Shown one piece after another: positions 18,801 through 26,508 of a DNA stretch of 49,970 bases; the first letter of the stretch is position 1, and every line of letters begins with the position of its first letter. Source of the DNA: Deltaproteobacteria bacterium (lineage in GTDB: Bacteria > Myxococcota_A > Polyangia > Haliangiales > SHYZ01). The position numbers were made by a program, and so were the translations under genes. The DNA lies in contig JACQUZ010000152.1 in the NCBI GenBank assembly GCA_016210055.1, positions 1-49,970 of the forward strand, in the 5' to 3' direction. Below the pieces are notes generated by a model. It was not told the origin of the DNA and searched no databases. It saw nothing but the letters and a program-made list of their open reading frames with translations.

Positions 18801-19822
18801 AGCGAGCCGTCTGCCATCCCGGGGACCGTCATCGCCTGGGGACTCGAGGCCGGCGTGTCCTGGGCGCGCGAGAGGACCACGGAGAGGAGTCGCTGCTCGT
18901 AGTCGGTGATGGCCACCGCGCGCTCGATGCGGGACAGGCGACGCCTGAAAAACGACAGATCGATGGTCGCTAGCTCGGTGACCAGCGCCCGCGCGTTGTG
19001 GGGACGCGCCCGGACATCCTTGCTCACCATCCGCGCCACGAGACCATCGAGGGCCGGCGGGACCTCGGCGACGACCTCGCTCATGCGCGGCACGTCCTCG
19101 AGTAGGATCTTGGCGAGCAGGGCCAAGACCCCTTCACCGACGAACGCGGGGCGCCCGGTGATGCACTCGAAGAGCACGCATCCGAGGGAAAAGACATCGG
19201 CGCGCGCGTCCACCGCACTGGCCCCCTGGGCCTGCTCGGGCGCCATGTAGCCAGGAGTACCGAGGATCATCCCGGTGCGTGTTGTTCGTCCCGGACCATC
19301 GTTTTGCCGCGCGATGCCAAAGTCGAGGATCTTGGCCCGCTCCACCTGACCCCCGACGAGGAACAGGTTGCTCGGCTTGATGTCCCGATGCACGATTCCC
19401 CTGCCGTGGGCCTCGGCAAGCGCCTCGCCAACGGTCCGGATCAGGGTAACGCTCTCGGCCAGGGTGAGCTTGCTTGGCGCTTGCGCTGTCGCGGGGCCGC
19501 TACCAGGGTTCTCTTCGGACACTGCTGCGAGACGGTCGTCGAGGCCCTCCCCCTCGAGCCATTCCATGGCGAGGTACAGGTCTCCACGTGGGGTGCGCCC
19601 ATGGTCGATGTAGCGCACGATGCCCGGATGCCGGAGCTCGGCCAGGACGCGCGCTTCACGGCCAAACCGCTCGACGTCCCCCACGTCTTGGCTTCGCAGG
19701 ATCTTGAGGGCGACCGGCTCTCCCGACTGGCGATCCAAGGCACGGTAGACCGTCCCCATGCCCCCCTCACCGGCCAGGCGCTCGATCCCGAACCTCCCTG
19801 CGATCCGCTCGCTCGGATGCAT
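15866..19822 (-). CDS. Ser/Thr protein kinase fused to degenerate cyclase, AAA ATPase and TPR-like region
   Basis: 1318-residue cytosolic signalling protein. The kinase domain (about 10-290) is complete: glycine loop GEGGMGTV (18-25), Lys40, HRDIKPSN (145-152), DFG (167-169) and APE in MAPEQA. Residues 300-475 keep the outline of a class III nucleotide cyclase, but the metal-binding aspartates are absent: the first strand reads LLSVVLSRAQD, and the usual GDG turn is NGS (363-365). An AAA ATPase of the STAND/AAA_16 kind follows, with Walker A APAGTGKT (519-526) and Walker B LVILLEDLHW (about 652-661). The rest, to the end, is Ala/Leu/Arg-rich helical repeats of TPR type. This order is known from myxobacterial kinases. 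Its phosphate product could be read by FHA proteins such as those at 180 and 47107. It is transcribed alone. Confidence 0.95.
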   Translation of the reverse strand: MHPSERIAGRFGIERLAGEGGMGTVYRALDRQSGEPVALKILRSQDVGDVERFGREARVLAELRHPGIVRYIDHGRTPRGDLYLAMEWLEGEGLDDRLAAVSEENPGSGPATAQAPSKLTLAESVTLIRTVGEALAEAHGRGIVHRDIKPSNLFLVGGQVERAKILDFGIARQNDGPGRTTRTGMILGTPGYMAPEQAQGASAVDARADVFSLGCVLFECITGRPAFVGEGVLALLAKILLEDVPRMSEVVAEVPPALDGLVARMVSKDVRARPHNARALVTELATIDLSFFRRRLSRIERAVAITDYEQRLLSVVLSRAQDTPASSPQAMTVPGMADGSLQVMQRLAEVAAAHGGRLFPLANGSVVASLTSSGTATDQAAQAARLALAMRSVLPHAPMALATGRGEVSGRSLVGEAIDRAARLLRTRGGMVSKGQAGAGQRPIWLDEVTAGLLDVRFELGGDSDCLELIGERELVEKARTLLGRPTPCVGRERELRTLASIFEECQAEPSARCVLVTAPAGTGKTRLRQELVRMLRQRPRGTEIWIGRGDPMTKGSPFGLLAPAMRRACGVVGGEPLAIRRQKLRARLSRHVSATELPRIAEFVGELTGVPFPEEESVQLRAARRDAMLMADQMRRAWEDWLAAELGVAPLVILLEDLHWGDVPTVKFIDAALRNHHDKPLLVLALARPEVHEEFPELWADRGVHEIRLTALAPKASEKLARHVLGNFVEPELVVRIVEQAGGNAFYLEELIRAVAEGKGDSLPETVLAMVQGRLESLPAEARRVLRAASILGQVFWRGGVQALLGGKSQHVEQWLAHLCERELIMRREEFKFPGEETWVFRHSLVREAAHAMLTDSDRTLGHRLAGEWLVRVGERDARVLAEHFERGGDPRRAIEFYGRAAEQALGGNDLAAVLSLVTRARSLGAQGEVLGALCLAEAEARRWRGENALAERAGIEALELLHRGSGRWYAAAGELALTSGRLGNHERIVSLAQELLSLGKARADGAHVIAAVRAALHLFHGGRYELAERLVAETERLVMGDFTTTEPSVRAWVHRVRATRALFSGDLGVYLHETEAAALCFDVAGDIRNTCQQRASVGYACMKVGLYAEAEVALSDALATAGRTGLHNVTNYAKHNLGLVLSLRGCLEEARVVEAEAVAAFLAQGDRRMEGASRTYLATIRAMAGEREEAAREAACAVDILTASPPLRAHALATLAQIELMDGNDAQALEAAREAMHLLETLGKIDEGDALVRLVYAEALQATGAVEGARAAIAAARDRLVAQAALVTDPALRESLLTRVPEHAHTLSLARAWVRS

Positions 19823-19831
19823 CCAAGCTCG

Positions 19832-19860
19832 AGTATCTCGCGTGGAGTAGGAGAGGTCTA
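19832..19860 (-). promoter_or_regulatory. Candidate housekeeping promoter of the kinase gene
   Basis: On the minus strand, TAGACC (19860-19855) and GATACT (19837-19832) are separated by exactly 17 bp; each matches the consensus at four of six positions. The predicted start lies just before the kinase ATG at 19822, giving almost no leader. The inverted repeat at 19883-20113 begins 23 bp upstream of the -35. Confidence 0.42.
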
Positions 19861-19882
19861 TGGGATTGAGGGAGGTGGGTTA

Positions 19883-20113
19883 CGCGGGGTCGGATCGCGG
19901 CGGGTGGACTGCGGCGGGGCCTGGCGCGCAAGGGCGTCTCTCGCGCGCTTCGGACAGTCCTCGCGCGCCGCCGCTTTTCGCTCGTCGGTGGTCCGGGTCT
20001 CACTGCTCACTTGCCGCTCGGTGGCTTCGATCACGGCGCTGCGGAACTCGCGCGCGAGAGACGCCCTTGCGCGCTACCCGCCGCCTTGCCGCACGGGCCG
20101 ATCCGACTCCGCG
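19883..20113. repeat. Long imperfect inverted repeat with a 25-bp perfect core
   Basis: The inner arms 19924-19948 and 20050-20074 are perfect reverse complements over 25 bp (left arm begins GCGCGCAAGGGCGTCTC). Outward the arms fall out of register, then pair again: 19883-19897 matches the complement of 20099-20113 at 14 of 15 bases. Total arms are about 65 bp around a 101-bp middle. The 329-bp gap between the kinase start and the propeller gene holds this repeat and the kinase promoter; I see no gene in it. Confidence 0.85.
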
Positions 20114-20151
20114 CAGCCACAAAGCATGGTGCTATCGAGCGATAGGCAATA

Positions 20152-20982
20152 TCACTCCACTGGCGGCACGAGGGGGGAGACGCCGGCGCCCCAGAATTCG
20201 ATGCCAGGGTAGGTCTTTCGGAGCGTCCCCTCGCCGGTGGTGCGGTCGATTTCAATGAGCTGCCCGGCGTTGGTGAAGGCGTAGACGTGCCCGTTGGCGT
20301 ACGCGCACCCGAAAACTTGGCCGAAGCCGATGCCGCCCACTTCCTTGGTCACCTTGCCGCTCGCTGGGTTCACCACGAGAAGAAGGTTGTTCTCGAACTC
20401 GTCTCCGTGAGGCCCCTTATCGGAGATGGCATACATGGTGCCGTCTGCGACGGCGACAAGATCTCCGGCGGTGGCGTAGGCGCCGCCGAAAGCGCCCAGC
20501 TCATTGACCAAGCCGCTCGTTGGGTTGATCCGGCGCACGCCGCCTTCCGAGTCGGCTGCGAGGAGCGATCCGTCGGGGAGGAACGTCATCCCAACGTTGG
20601 TCTTCCCCGGCACGTCGGCGCTGTAGCTCGCCTTGCCGGTCTCACGATCAACGACGTACAGCTTGGCAGCCGAAATCCCGTATACCGTTCCGTCGGGGGT
20701 GACGGCCAGGTCCGTGATGTTGTCGCCGTTGGCGAAGTTGCCGACGGTCGTGAGCGTGAACGTCTCTGGATCGATGGCGTAAAGGGTGCTCTTGCTGTGG
20801 GCCCACATCACGTAGCGAGCGGCCCCCGAATCCTTGCGTGGAAGGCGTGCGTCGGCTTTGGCGGTGCTCGCGTCTGGCGGATGCCATGTCGCTCCATCGG
20901 AGCCGTCATGGGGACGAGGATCTGGCCCGCACGCGAGAAGGAAGACGAGCGACGCCAGTGGGGCCGATGATCGAATGCGCAT
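20152..20982 (-). CDS. Beta-propeller lipoprotein
   Basis: 276-residue predicted lipoprotein with Cys18 in the lipobox LLAC, a His/Asp/Ser-rich linker to about 55, and then repeated short units of the type LYAIDPETFTLTTVG, LYVVDRETGKASY, VRRINPTSG, LLVVNPASGKVTKEVG and LIEIDRTTGEG. These are blades of a beta-propeller of the YVTN/SMP-30-like kind, probably five or six. No active-site residues are recognised, so it may be a binding or display protein. GGAGGG lies eight bases before the ATG. It starts 3 bp after the zinc-ribbon gene on the same strand, so the two are almost certainly one transcript. Confidence 0.83.
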   Translation of the reverse strand: MRIRSSAPLASLVFLLACGPDPRPHDGSDGATWHPPDASTAKADARLPRKDSGAARYVMWAHSKSTLYAIDPETFTLTTVGNFANGDNITDLAVTPDGTVYGISAAKLYVVDRETGKASYSADVPGKTNVGMTFLPDGSLLAADSEGGVRRINPTSGLVNELGAFGGAYATAGDLVAVADGTMYAISDKGPHGDEFENNLLLVVNPASGKVTKEVGGIGFGQVFGCAYANGHVYAFTNAGQLIEIDRTTGEGTLRKTYPGIEFWGAGVSPLVPPVE

Positions 20983-20985
20983 GGC

Positions 20986-21645
20986 TCACGCCCTCCTGGC
21001 GCCGCATTCGGGGCAGAACTTGGCGCTTTCCTCGATCTCGGCCCCGCACCCCTGACATGCGAGCTTGAGCGCAAGCGGCTCCCCGCAGTCGGGGCAGAAC
21101 TTCCCCCCGGTGGTCTTGGCGCCGCATGCTCGGCATGAAAGCGCAGCAACTGGCGGCGTCGCGTTCTTGCGCATGTCCACGTCCGCGACGTAGTCCGTCT
21201 TCTTCGCTTTCAGGTGTAGCTGCTCCTGGGCGGCGGACGCCATGGCCTGCGCCTTGTGAGCCGCCATCTCCTCCTGGAAATCCGGGGCGCACGCCTCGCA
21301 AAGGCCCGCCTTGTCGTTCCAGCACGTCTCGGGGCACACCCACTTGCCACAGCGGGTGCATTGCTTGAAGTACTTCTTTCCCTCTTCGACGGCGTTCTTG
21401 AAGGCATCGTCATGCGCCTTGCCGCCGACCGCGCGCTGAACCTCATAGGCGCCGTGCCCCGCCGACGAGAGAATACCCCCAAAGATACTGCCGGCCGCTC
21501 TGAGCAACGCGCCGGCGGTCCCCACCACCGACGGTTGAAACTGGGACATGTACCCGTTCCCGCACTTGTCGCAGAGGAACTTGAACTGATATCCGCGGTC
21601 GGTCGAAAGATCCTGGTGGTTGGCCGTGAACTTGATGAGCGCCAT
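20986..21645 (-). CDS. Zinc-ribbon protein with several CxxC pairs
   Basis: 219-residue protein with many zinc-binding CxxC knuckles: CDKCG (25-29), CTRCGKWVCPETCW (near 96-109), a CEAC pair, and a C-terminal double zinc ribbon, CRACGAKTTGGKFCPDCG then CQGCGAEIEESAKFCPECG. Between them is a small Gly/Ala-rich hydrophobic stretch (about 41-62) and a charged helix. It is probably a cytosolic scaffold or nucleic-acid/protein-binding factor; no catalytic motif is seen. The start at 21645 is set by the clean N-terminus MALIKFTANH, although no strong ribosome site precedes it. It is directly upstream of the beta-propeller lipoprotein gene. Confidence 0.85.
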   Translation of the reverse strand: MALIKFTANHQDLSTDRGYQFKFLCDKCGNGYMSQFQPSVVGTAGALLRAAGSIFGGILSSAGHGAYEVQRAVGGKAHDDAFKNAVEEGKKYFKQCTRCGKWVCPETCWNDKAGLCEACAPDFQEEMAAHKAQAMASAAQEQLHLKAKKTDYVADVDMRKNATPPVAALSCRACGAKTTGGKFCPDCGEPLALKLACQGCGAEIEESAKFCPECGARRA

Positions 21646-21710
21646 GCCTCGGACTGTGCCTCGGGACAAAGGAAGCGTCAATTGGCGAGGGGAGGACCGC
21701 TGGCGAGCGC

Positions 21711-22352
21711 TCACAATAGCCCCAGAAGCTCCATTGGGTTCCGCAGCACGACATGGGCGCCGCAATCCATGAGCTCTTCCGGGCTGCGGAAGCCCCACGC
21801 GACACCTACGGGGAGCATTCCGGCCGCCCTCGCCGTGGCCATGTCGATGGGCGTGTCACCGACCAGGGCGCACGACGACGGCGGAACGGCCAAGGTCCGC
21901 GAGATTCCAAGGGCCGAAGCGGGATCGGGTTTTCTCGGCACCTTCGGCCGCTGCCCAACCACGGGTGCGAGGGAACACCCACCAAATAGCCGCCTGACCA
22001 CCTCCAGGGTGGCCGGTTCCGGCTTGTTGCTGAGGACCGCTGTGGGCACGCCCCGCTCGGCGAGCGTGCCTAGGAGCGTCAGGATGCCCGGGAACGGACG
22101 GCTCTTGTCGACCAGGTGAGCTCCATATTGGCTCCTAAACGAGGCGACAAGAGCACCGCGAGCGTTCCGTTGTCCAGTTGGGAGGACCCGTTCCGCCAGT
22201 ATTTCCACCCCCTCGCCCACGAAGTCGCGGTACGCCGACACGGGATGCGTGGGGAACCCCGCATGGGACAGCGCGTGGTTCATCGCGTCCGCGATGTCCT
22301 CTAGGGTGTCGGCGAGGGTGCCGTCCAAGTCGAAGATGATGCCCCGAAGCAC
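21711..22352 (-). CDS. gph: HAD-superfamily phosphatase, phosphoglycolate phosphatase-like
   Basis: 213-residue HAD hydrolase. Motif I is FDLDGTLADT (Asp8/Asp10), motif II is AVLSNKP (Ser), motif III carries the Lys in KVPRKPDP and motif IV is GDTPIDMATARAAGM. The four-helix cap after motif I (DIADAMNHALSHAGFP) is that of phosphoglycolate phosphatase, which removes phosphate from 2-phosphoglycolate made during DNA repair; PpaX-like or other sugar phosphate activity is possible. The start is GTG. It is 65 bp upstream of the zinc-ribbon gene on the same strand. Confidence 0.88.
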   Translation of the reverse strand: MLRGIIFDLDGTLADTLEDIADAMNHALSHAGFPTHPVSAYRDFVGEGVEILAERVLPTGQRNARGALVASFRSQYGAHLVDKSRPFPGILTLLGTLAERGVPTAVLSNKPEPATLEVVRRLFGGCSLAPVVGQRPKVPRKPDPASALGISRTLAVPPSSCALVGDTPIDMATARAAGMLPVGVAWGFRSPEELMDCGAHVVLRNPMELLGLL

Positions 22353-22453
22353 GGTCGGACTCTACCCTACCCGACATCCCCGCGCCCCTACCTAATGTTC
22401 CTGCGCGACATGCCGATCGGAGGACATGTTGGCCATCCAGCGAGGGGGAAGCC

Positions 22454-23131
22454 GTGAAGCGAGTCGCCTTGTTCCTAGCGTTTTCTTCCATTGTTTCCAC
22501 CATGATCGGCTGCGGGTCGGATCCTGAAACGCGCCCGCCCTCCGAGTCCGAGCAGGTCGCGCTGACTTCGATCGTCGGCCAAGTGCAGGACTACAAGAAG
22601 TTGATCGACGCTCAGGACGCGAGCCAGCTCCTCGCCGCGGTGAACTTTGACCCCTACGAGTCGCTCATGTCGCCTCTCAGGCGTCGCGCTTTCCGGGGAC
22701 GAACGCTTTCTAAGCCGCTCCCCGACTGCACCACGACCACTCCTAGCTCCGTCACCTTCACCGACTGCGAGATCGATGGACATCGAATAAGCGGCGAGGT
22801 CTCCAAGGAAGGCGACCTCGTGACCGTGGACCTCGAGGACAACTTCGAGCTCCCCTCGGGCATTACCGGAACTGCCACGCTCACCGGCAAAATCACGGTG
22901 ACGAGGACCTCCATCGATGGCGACCTGCACGTGGACGCAAGCTGGACCGACAACGGAACGGAAGGACGCGTCCAAGTGACGGTCTCCTTTGACGGGGTGA
23001 CCACCGACAGCAACTTCTGCCCAGTGGGCGGAACCCTCACGGTGAGCGGAAGCGTCACGCGCGGCTTCACCGTCACTGCAAAGCGCAAGGTGACCTTCGG
23101 TCCGAGCTGCGGTGAAGCCACGGTCGAGTAG
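22454..23131 (+). CDS. Small lipoprotein of unknown function
   Basis: 225-residue predicted lipoprotein, Cys20 in TMIGC. After the linker a helix-like stretch (about 35-70) precedes a beta-rich half with regular strands such as GTATLTGKITVTRT and GTLTVSGSVTRGFTVTAKRKV; a Cys pair (CTTTTPSSVTFTDC) and two late cysteines could form disulfides. I do not recognise the family. GAGGGGGAA precedes the GTG start. It faces away from the HAD gene, and the 101 bp between them must hold both promoters; no convincing hexamers are seen. Confidence 0.75.
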   Translation: MKRVALFLAFSSIVSTMIGCGSDPETRPPSESEQVALTSIVGQVQDYKKLIDAQDASQLLAAVNFDPYESLMSPLRRRAFRGRTLSKPLPDCTTTTPSSVTFTDCEIDGHRISGEVSKEGDLVTVDLEDNFELPSGITGTATLTGKITVTRTSIDGDLHVDASWTDNGTEGRVQVTVSFDGVTTDSNFCPVGGTLTVSGSVTRGFTVTAKRKVTFGPSCGEATVE

Positions 23132-23157
23132 GTCTCCTTCAAAGCCACGCCCCTGCC

Positions 23158-23571
23158 ATGCTCGATCTCATAGAGAGAGCGCTGGCCCTTCGATCATCCA
23201 AGCTGTTCGCCCCGCTCCCTGCCGAAGAGCTCCTCCCTGTGGCCGAGCTCCTCAGCGAAGTTCAGCTCGAGCCCGGAGACGTCCTGTTCTCCCAAGGCGA
23301 CTCGGGCGACTCCCTGTATGTCATCCTAGAAGGGCGGGTGCGCGTGAGCCGGGGCGAAAAGGACGTAGCAGAGCTCGGCCCGTCCGAGTGCTTTGGGGAG
23401 CTCGCGGTGCTCGACTGGGAGCCTCGAAGTGCGTCCGTGGTCGCGGTGACCCGCTCCGAGCTCCTTCGCCTCGACCGCGATGATCTCCTCGACCTCCTCG
23501 GCGATAGCCCTGATCTCGTGCACTCCCTTGCCCGCGTGCTCGCCGCGCGGCTGCGAACGAAGAGCGCGTGA
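23158..23571 (+). CDS. Stand-alone cyclic nucleotide-binding domain protein
   Basis: 137-residue protein made of one CRP-type cyclic nucleotide-binding domain, without a helix-turn-helix. The N-terminal helix pair is followed by PGDVLFSQGDSGDSLYVI and the phosphate-binding cassette FGELAVLDWEPRSASV, which retains the Glu and Arg that hold the ribose and phosphate, so binding of cAMP or cGMP is likely. Its stop overlaps the start of the next gene as GTGA, so the two are translated together. It closely resembles the C-terminal domain of that neighbour. It may sense the nucleotide in trans for the membrane protein. Confidence 0.9.
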   Translation: MLDLIERALALRSSKLFAPLPAEELLPVAELLSEVQLEPGDVLFSQGDSGDSLYVILEGRVRVSRGEKDVAELGPSECFGELAVLDWEPRSASVVAVTRSELLRLDRDDLLDLLGDSPDLVHSLARVLAARLRTKSA

Positions 23572-26486
23572 ACGGCAAGGCGAGCTTAGTCGGGCTGTCC
23601 TCGGTCCTCCTGGCGATGGCGAACGTGGTCGTCATGCGCACCCACGCGGATGCGACGTTCCTTTCCGGACCTTTTGCCCACTACCTCGCGCATTACATGA
23701 TCGGGTCCACCGCCGTCTTCGCATGCGCGTCGGCGGCGTACGGAGCCCTCAGCCGAAGGGTGCCCGCTGCGATTCTCGACGCAGCGGCGCTCATCCTGCT
23801 CGCCATCGTCGCCGCGTCGGCAGAGCCAGTCCTTCGCCGGCATGGCGCTGCCACGCTGATCGTCCCCCTGTGTACCGTGGCGCTGGCATCGGTCGCGAAC
23901 CTGGCGGCGTGGAACGCCCTGACCACATCGAGCGAAGGGCGCTCCATGCGGAAGCTCCTTCCTTTTGCCGGCGGAGCGGCGACGGCCGGTGGGATGGCCG
24001 GCGGGTTCCTCTCGGCCGCGACGATCTCGTGGAGCGGCGTGTCGGCGCTCCCCTGGGTAGTCGTGTTCCTCTCGTTCCTCCTCTTCTTGGGCAGTCGGGC
24101 GGCCCCACGCCGGGCAGCGGGCACCGCGGCGCGGCGAGCGCCAAGGGGCGACACCGAGGAAGTCGTCCCACCGGAAGCCCGCTCCCTTCGCGCATGGCTC
24201 ATCGGCGCGGCGCTCGCCGAGGCCGCGGTGGGGACCATGCTCGACTTCCAGTACAAGTCGCAGCTCCAGCGCGCCTTTGGGAAGAACGAAATTGGGACCT
24301 TCCTGGCGGCGTTCTACGGCGTCACGAACGCCGGGGTGCTGGTCCTCCAGTTCGTTGCGGTTCCACGAATGCTCGCCACCCGAAGCCTCGGGTTCTCTTT
24401 CTCCCTGCACCCGGCGGCGCTCCTCATCGGGTTCGCAGCCTGGGCTTTCGCCCCCGGCCTCGCGGTCGCGACGAGCGCCCGCGCGGTGGACATGGTGCTC
24501 AAGTTCTCCATTTCCAGGGCCAGCCAGGAGGTCTCCCTGTCCCCGCTTCCACCGCAAGTGCGCGGCCGATGGAACATGTTCCTGCGCGGCGGTGCAGCAC
24601 AGGTGGGAGCAGGGGCGGCGGGCCTCATGCTGGTCGCCCTCTCGTCCACGATGCAACACCCTCGCATCGTGGCCCTCTTTGGGCTTCTCATTACCGGCGC
24701 CTGGCTTTTTTCGGTTCGTCGGGCAGCGCGCTCCTACCTTTCGTCGCTCGGTGTCGCGCTGGGCATGCGAAAGCTCGTCCTCGACTCCGAGGGAAAGGAG
24801 CGGACGACCTTCTCTGGGCTGGATCGAGAGGGGCTCGGCAACTTGATCGCGCTGGCGGGGCACGAGGACCCCCGGATGGCCCGCTTCGGGAACGCCCTGC
24901 TCCAGCGGGCGTACCGGTTAGCGGGGGAGCTGATTCCGCATCTCGCGCATCCGCAGCCCCGGGCGCGCGCGGCGCTGTACGCAGCGTGTGCCGCCCGTCC
25001 GGATCACCGGGCGGCGGCTGCCCTTCGCGCGGCGGTCTTGGCAGAGACCGACGAGATCGCGCTCGCGCGAGGGCTCGCTGCCCTCGCAGCGCATGGGGAC
25101 GACAGCGCCGTGGAGCGGGCCAGCTCCTTGGCCGGCCGCGGTGGTCCTCTCGGGGCGGCGGCGACCATGTACTTGGCTCAAAGGGGGCGGCTCGATCCAG
25201 TCACCACGTGGAAGCTCGTGCTCGAGACGCTCGAGCAAGATGGCGCAGCGGCGGCTTCGCTCATGGCGGGCGAGCTTTCGCGTAGGAGACGCTCTCTTGG
25301 CGAGCTATTTCCAGAGCTGGATGCGCGCCACAGGTCCCACGTGACGGTGGCGAGGAAGGAATCGTTCCGCTGCGCGTTGCTCCTCGACGCGCCGCTGTCG
25401 ATTCAGAGGCTGCTCGACGCGCTGGAGCACGGAGACCACGCAGCGGCGTCCGCGCTCCGGGAAGCTCCGGAGAAAACCTTGCGCAAGCTGGCCTCCCTCT
25501 CGCGAACCCACAAGGGGGGGGCGCGAACGCGGGCTCGCCTGGCGAGGGCACTTCGGGATAGCGAGGACGGAGTGGGGGCGGTCTTGCTCCTCGAATTTCT
25601 TTCGGACGACGAGCCGCTCGTTCGCGAGGTGGCTGCGCGGGCCCTTGCCTACCGCGCGCTCTCGTTTCGGGAGAACATGCCGTCCGACGCGGTTGATCGA
25701 GCCCTTCGTCGAGAGCTGGGGTTGCTCGCCGTGTACCTGGATGCCTGGGCCCCGGCCGGGGCGCGCCCGGCGCTCCACGAGGACGAGCTCCGCAGGCAGT
25801 CGTCCGCATGCATGGATCGGGTGCTGGCGATCGCTGCCCTCGGCGGGAACATGGTCGCGGTCCGTGCGGCAGCACGCCGCCTTCAGGCAGGAGAAGATGC
25901 GGAGCGCCGGTCTGCCCTCGATCTTCTGCAGGAGGTCGCACGTGGAGACAGCCGCCAAGAGCTGCTCTCCCTGGTGGCCAGTTACCTGAACGTGCCCCAA
26001 GACATGCCGGAGCCAGGAAGCACCCAGGCGGTCATGGCCGAAGATCCCTGGCTGCGCCGCGTCCTCGGAGGTGAGCTCGACACCCTCGCGGATCGCCTGC
26101 TTTCCCTGCGGCGCACGCCGCTCTTCCAAGATCTCCCAGGAGATGCCCTGGTGCCGCTCGCGGAGGCGATGACCGAAGTCAGCGCAAGTCCAGGTCACGA
26201 CATCGTGCGACAGGGAGAGCCCGGCGACGCCCTCTACGTGCTGCTCACGGGGAACGCCCGAATCTTGCAGGACGAACGCCAGGTTGGCCGCGTCGAATCT
26301 GGGACGAGCTTTGGGGAGCTCGCGCTCATCGATGGCGGGCCCCGCAGCGCCACGGTGCGGGCCGCGGAGCCATGCCAGCTCTTGCGCCTGGCACGGCAGG
26401 CATTTGAGGAGGCGTGGGAGAAGACCCCCGAGATTGGGAGGGGGCTCTTGTCGTCATTGGCAAAGGCGATTAGGGAAGGTGGGTAA
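23568..26486 (+). CDS. Nucleotide-transporter-like membrane protein with HEAT repeats and cyclic nucleotide-binding domain
   Basis: 972-residue fusion. Residues 1-400 hold ten to twelve hydrophobic helices in two halves joined by a basic loop (about 180-205); the KFSISRASQEVSLSPLP segment is typical of the ATP/ADP translocase-like (NTT) branch of the major facilitator superfamily. Residues about 410-830 are Ala/Leu/Arg helical pairs of HEAT type. Residues about 845-965 form a complete cyclic nucleotide-binding domain with FGELALIDGGPRSATV. A cyclic-nucleotide-gated carrier or membrane sensor is likely; substrate unknown. GTG start overlaps the preceding gene's stop. No ribosome site is needed if coupled. 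Confidence 0.88.
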   Translation: MNGKASLVGLSSVLLAMANVVVMRTHADATFLSGPFAHYLAHYMIGSTAVFACASAAYGALSRRVPAAILDAAALILLAIVAASAEPVLRRHGAATLIVPLCTVALASVANLAAWNALTTSSEGRSMRKLLPFAGGAATAGGMAGGFLSAATISWSGVSALPWVVVFLSFLLFLGSRAAPRRAAGTAARRAPRGDTEEVVPPEARSLRAWLIGAALAEAAVGTMLDFQYKSQLQRAFGKNEIGTFLAAFYGVTNAGVLVLQFVAVPRMLATRSLGFSFSLHPAALLIGFAAWAFAPGLAVATSARAVDMVLKFSISRASQEVSLSPLPPQVRGRWNMFLRGGAAQVGAGAAGLMLVALSSTMQHPRIVALFGLLITGAWLFSVRRAARSYLSSLGVALGMRKLVLDSEGKERTTFSGLDREGLGNLIALAGHEDPRMARFGNALLQRAYRLAGELIPHLAHPQPRARAALYAACAARPDHRAAAALRAAVLAETDEIALARGLAALAAHGDDSAVERASSLAGRGGPLGAAATMYLAQRGRLDPVTTWKLVLETLEQDGAAAASLMAGELSRRRRSLGELFPELDARHRSHVTVARKESFRCALLLDAPLSIQRLLDALEHGDHAAASALREAPEKTLRKLASLSRTHKGGARTRARLARALRDSEDGVGAVLLLEFLSDDEPLVREVAARALAYRALSFRENMPSDAVDRALRRELGLLAVYLDAWAPAGARPALHEDELRRQSSACMDRVLAIAALGGNMVAVRAAARRLQAGEDAERRSALDLLQEVARGDSRQELLSLVASYLNVPQDMPEPGSTQAVMAEDPWLRRVLGGELDTLADRLLSLRRTPLFQDLPGDALVPLAEAMTEVSASPGHDIVRQGEPGDALYVLLTGNARILQDERQVGRVESGTSFGELALIDGGPRSATVRAAEPCQLLRLARQAFEEAWEKTPEIGRGLLSSLAKAIREGG

Positions 26487-26508
26487 TGGCTTCGAACATG
26501 CAGAGGAG

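Noticed and set aside
23586..24863. 425-codon frame antisense to the transporter-like gene
   Set aside because: Arg/Gly-rich composition without domains; typical of antisense frames in GC-rich coding DNA.
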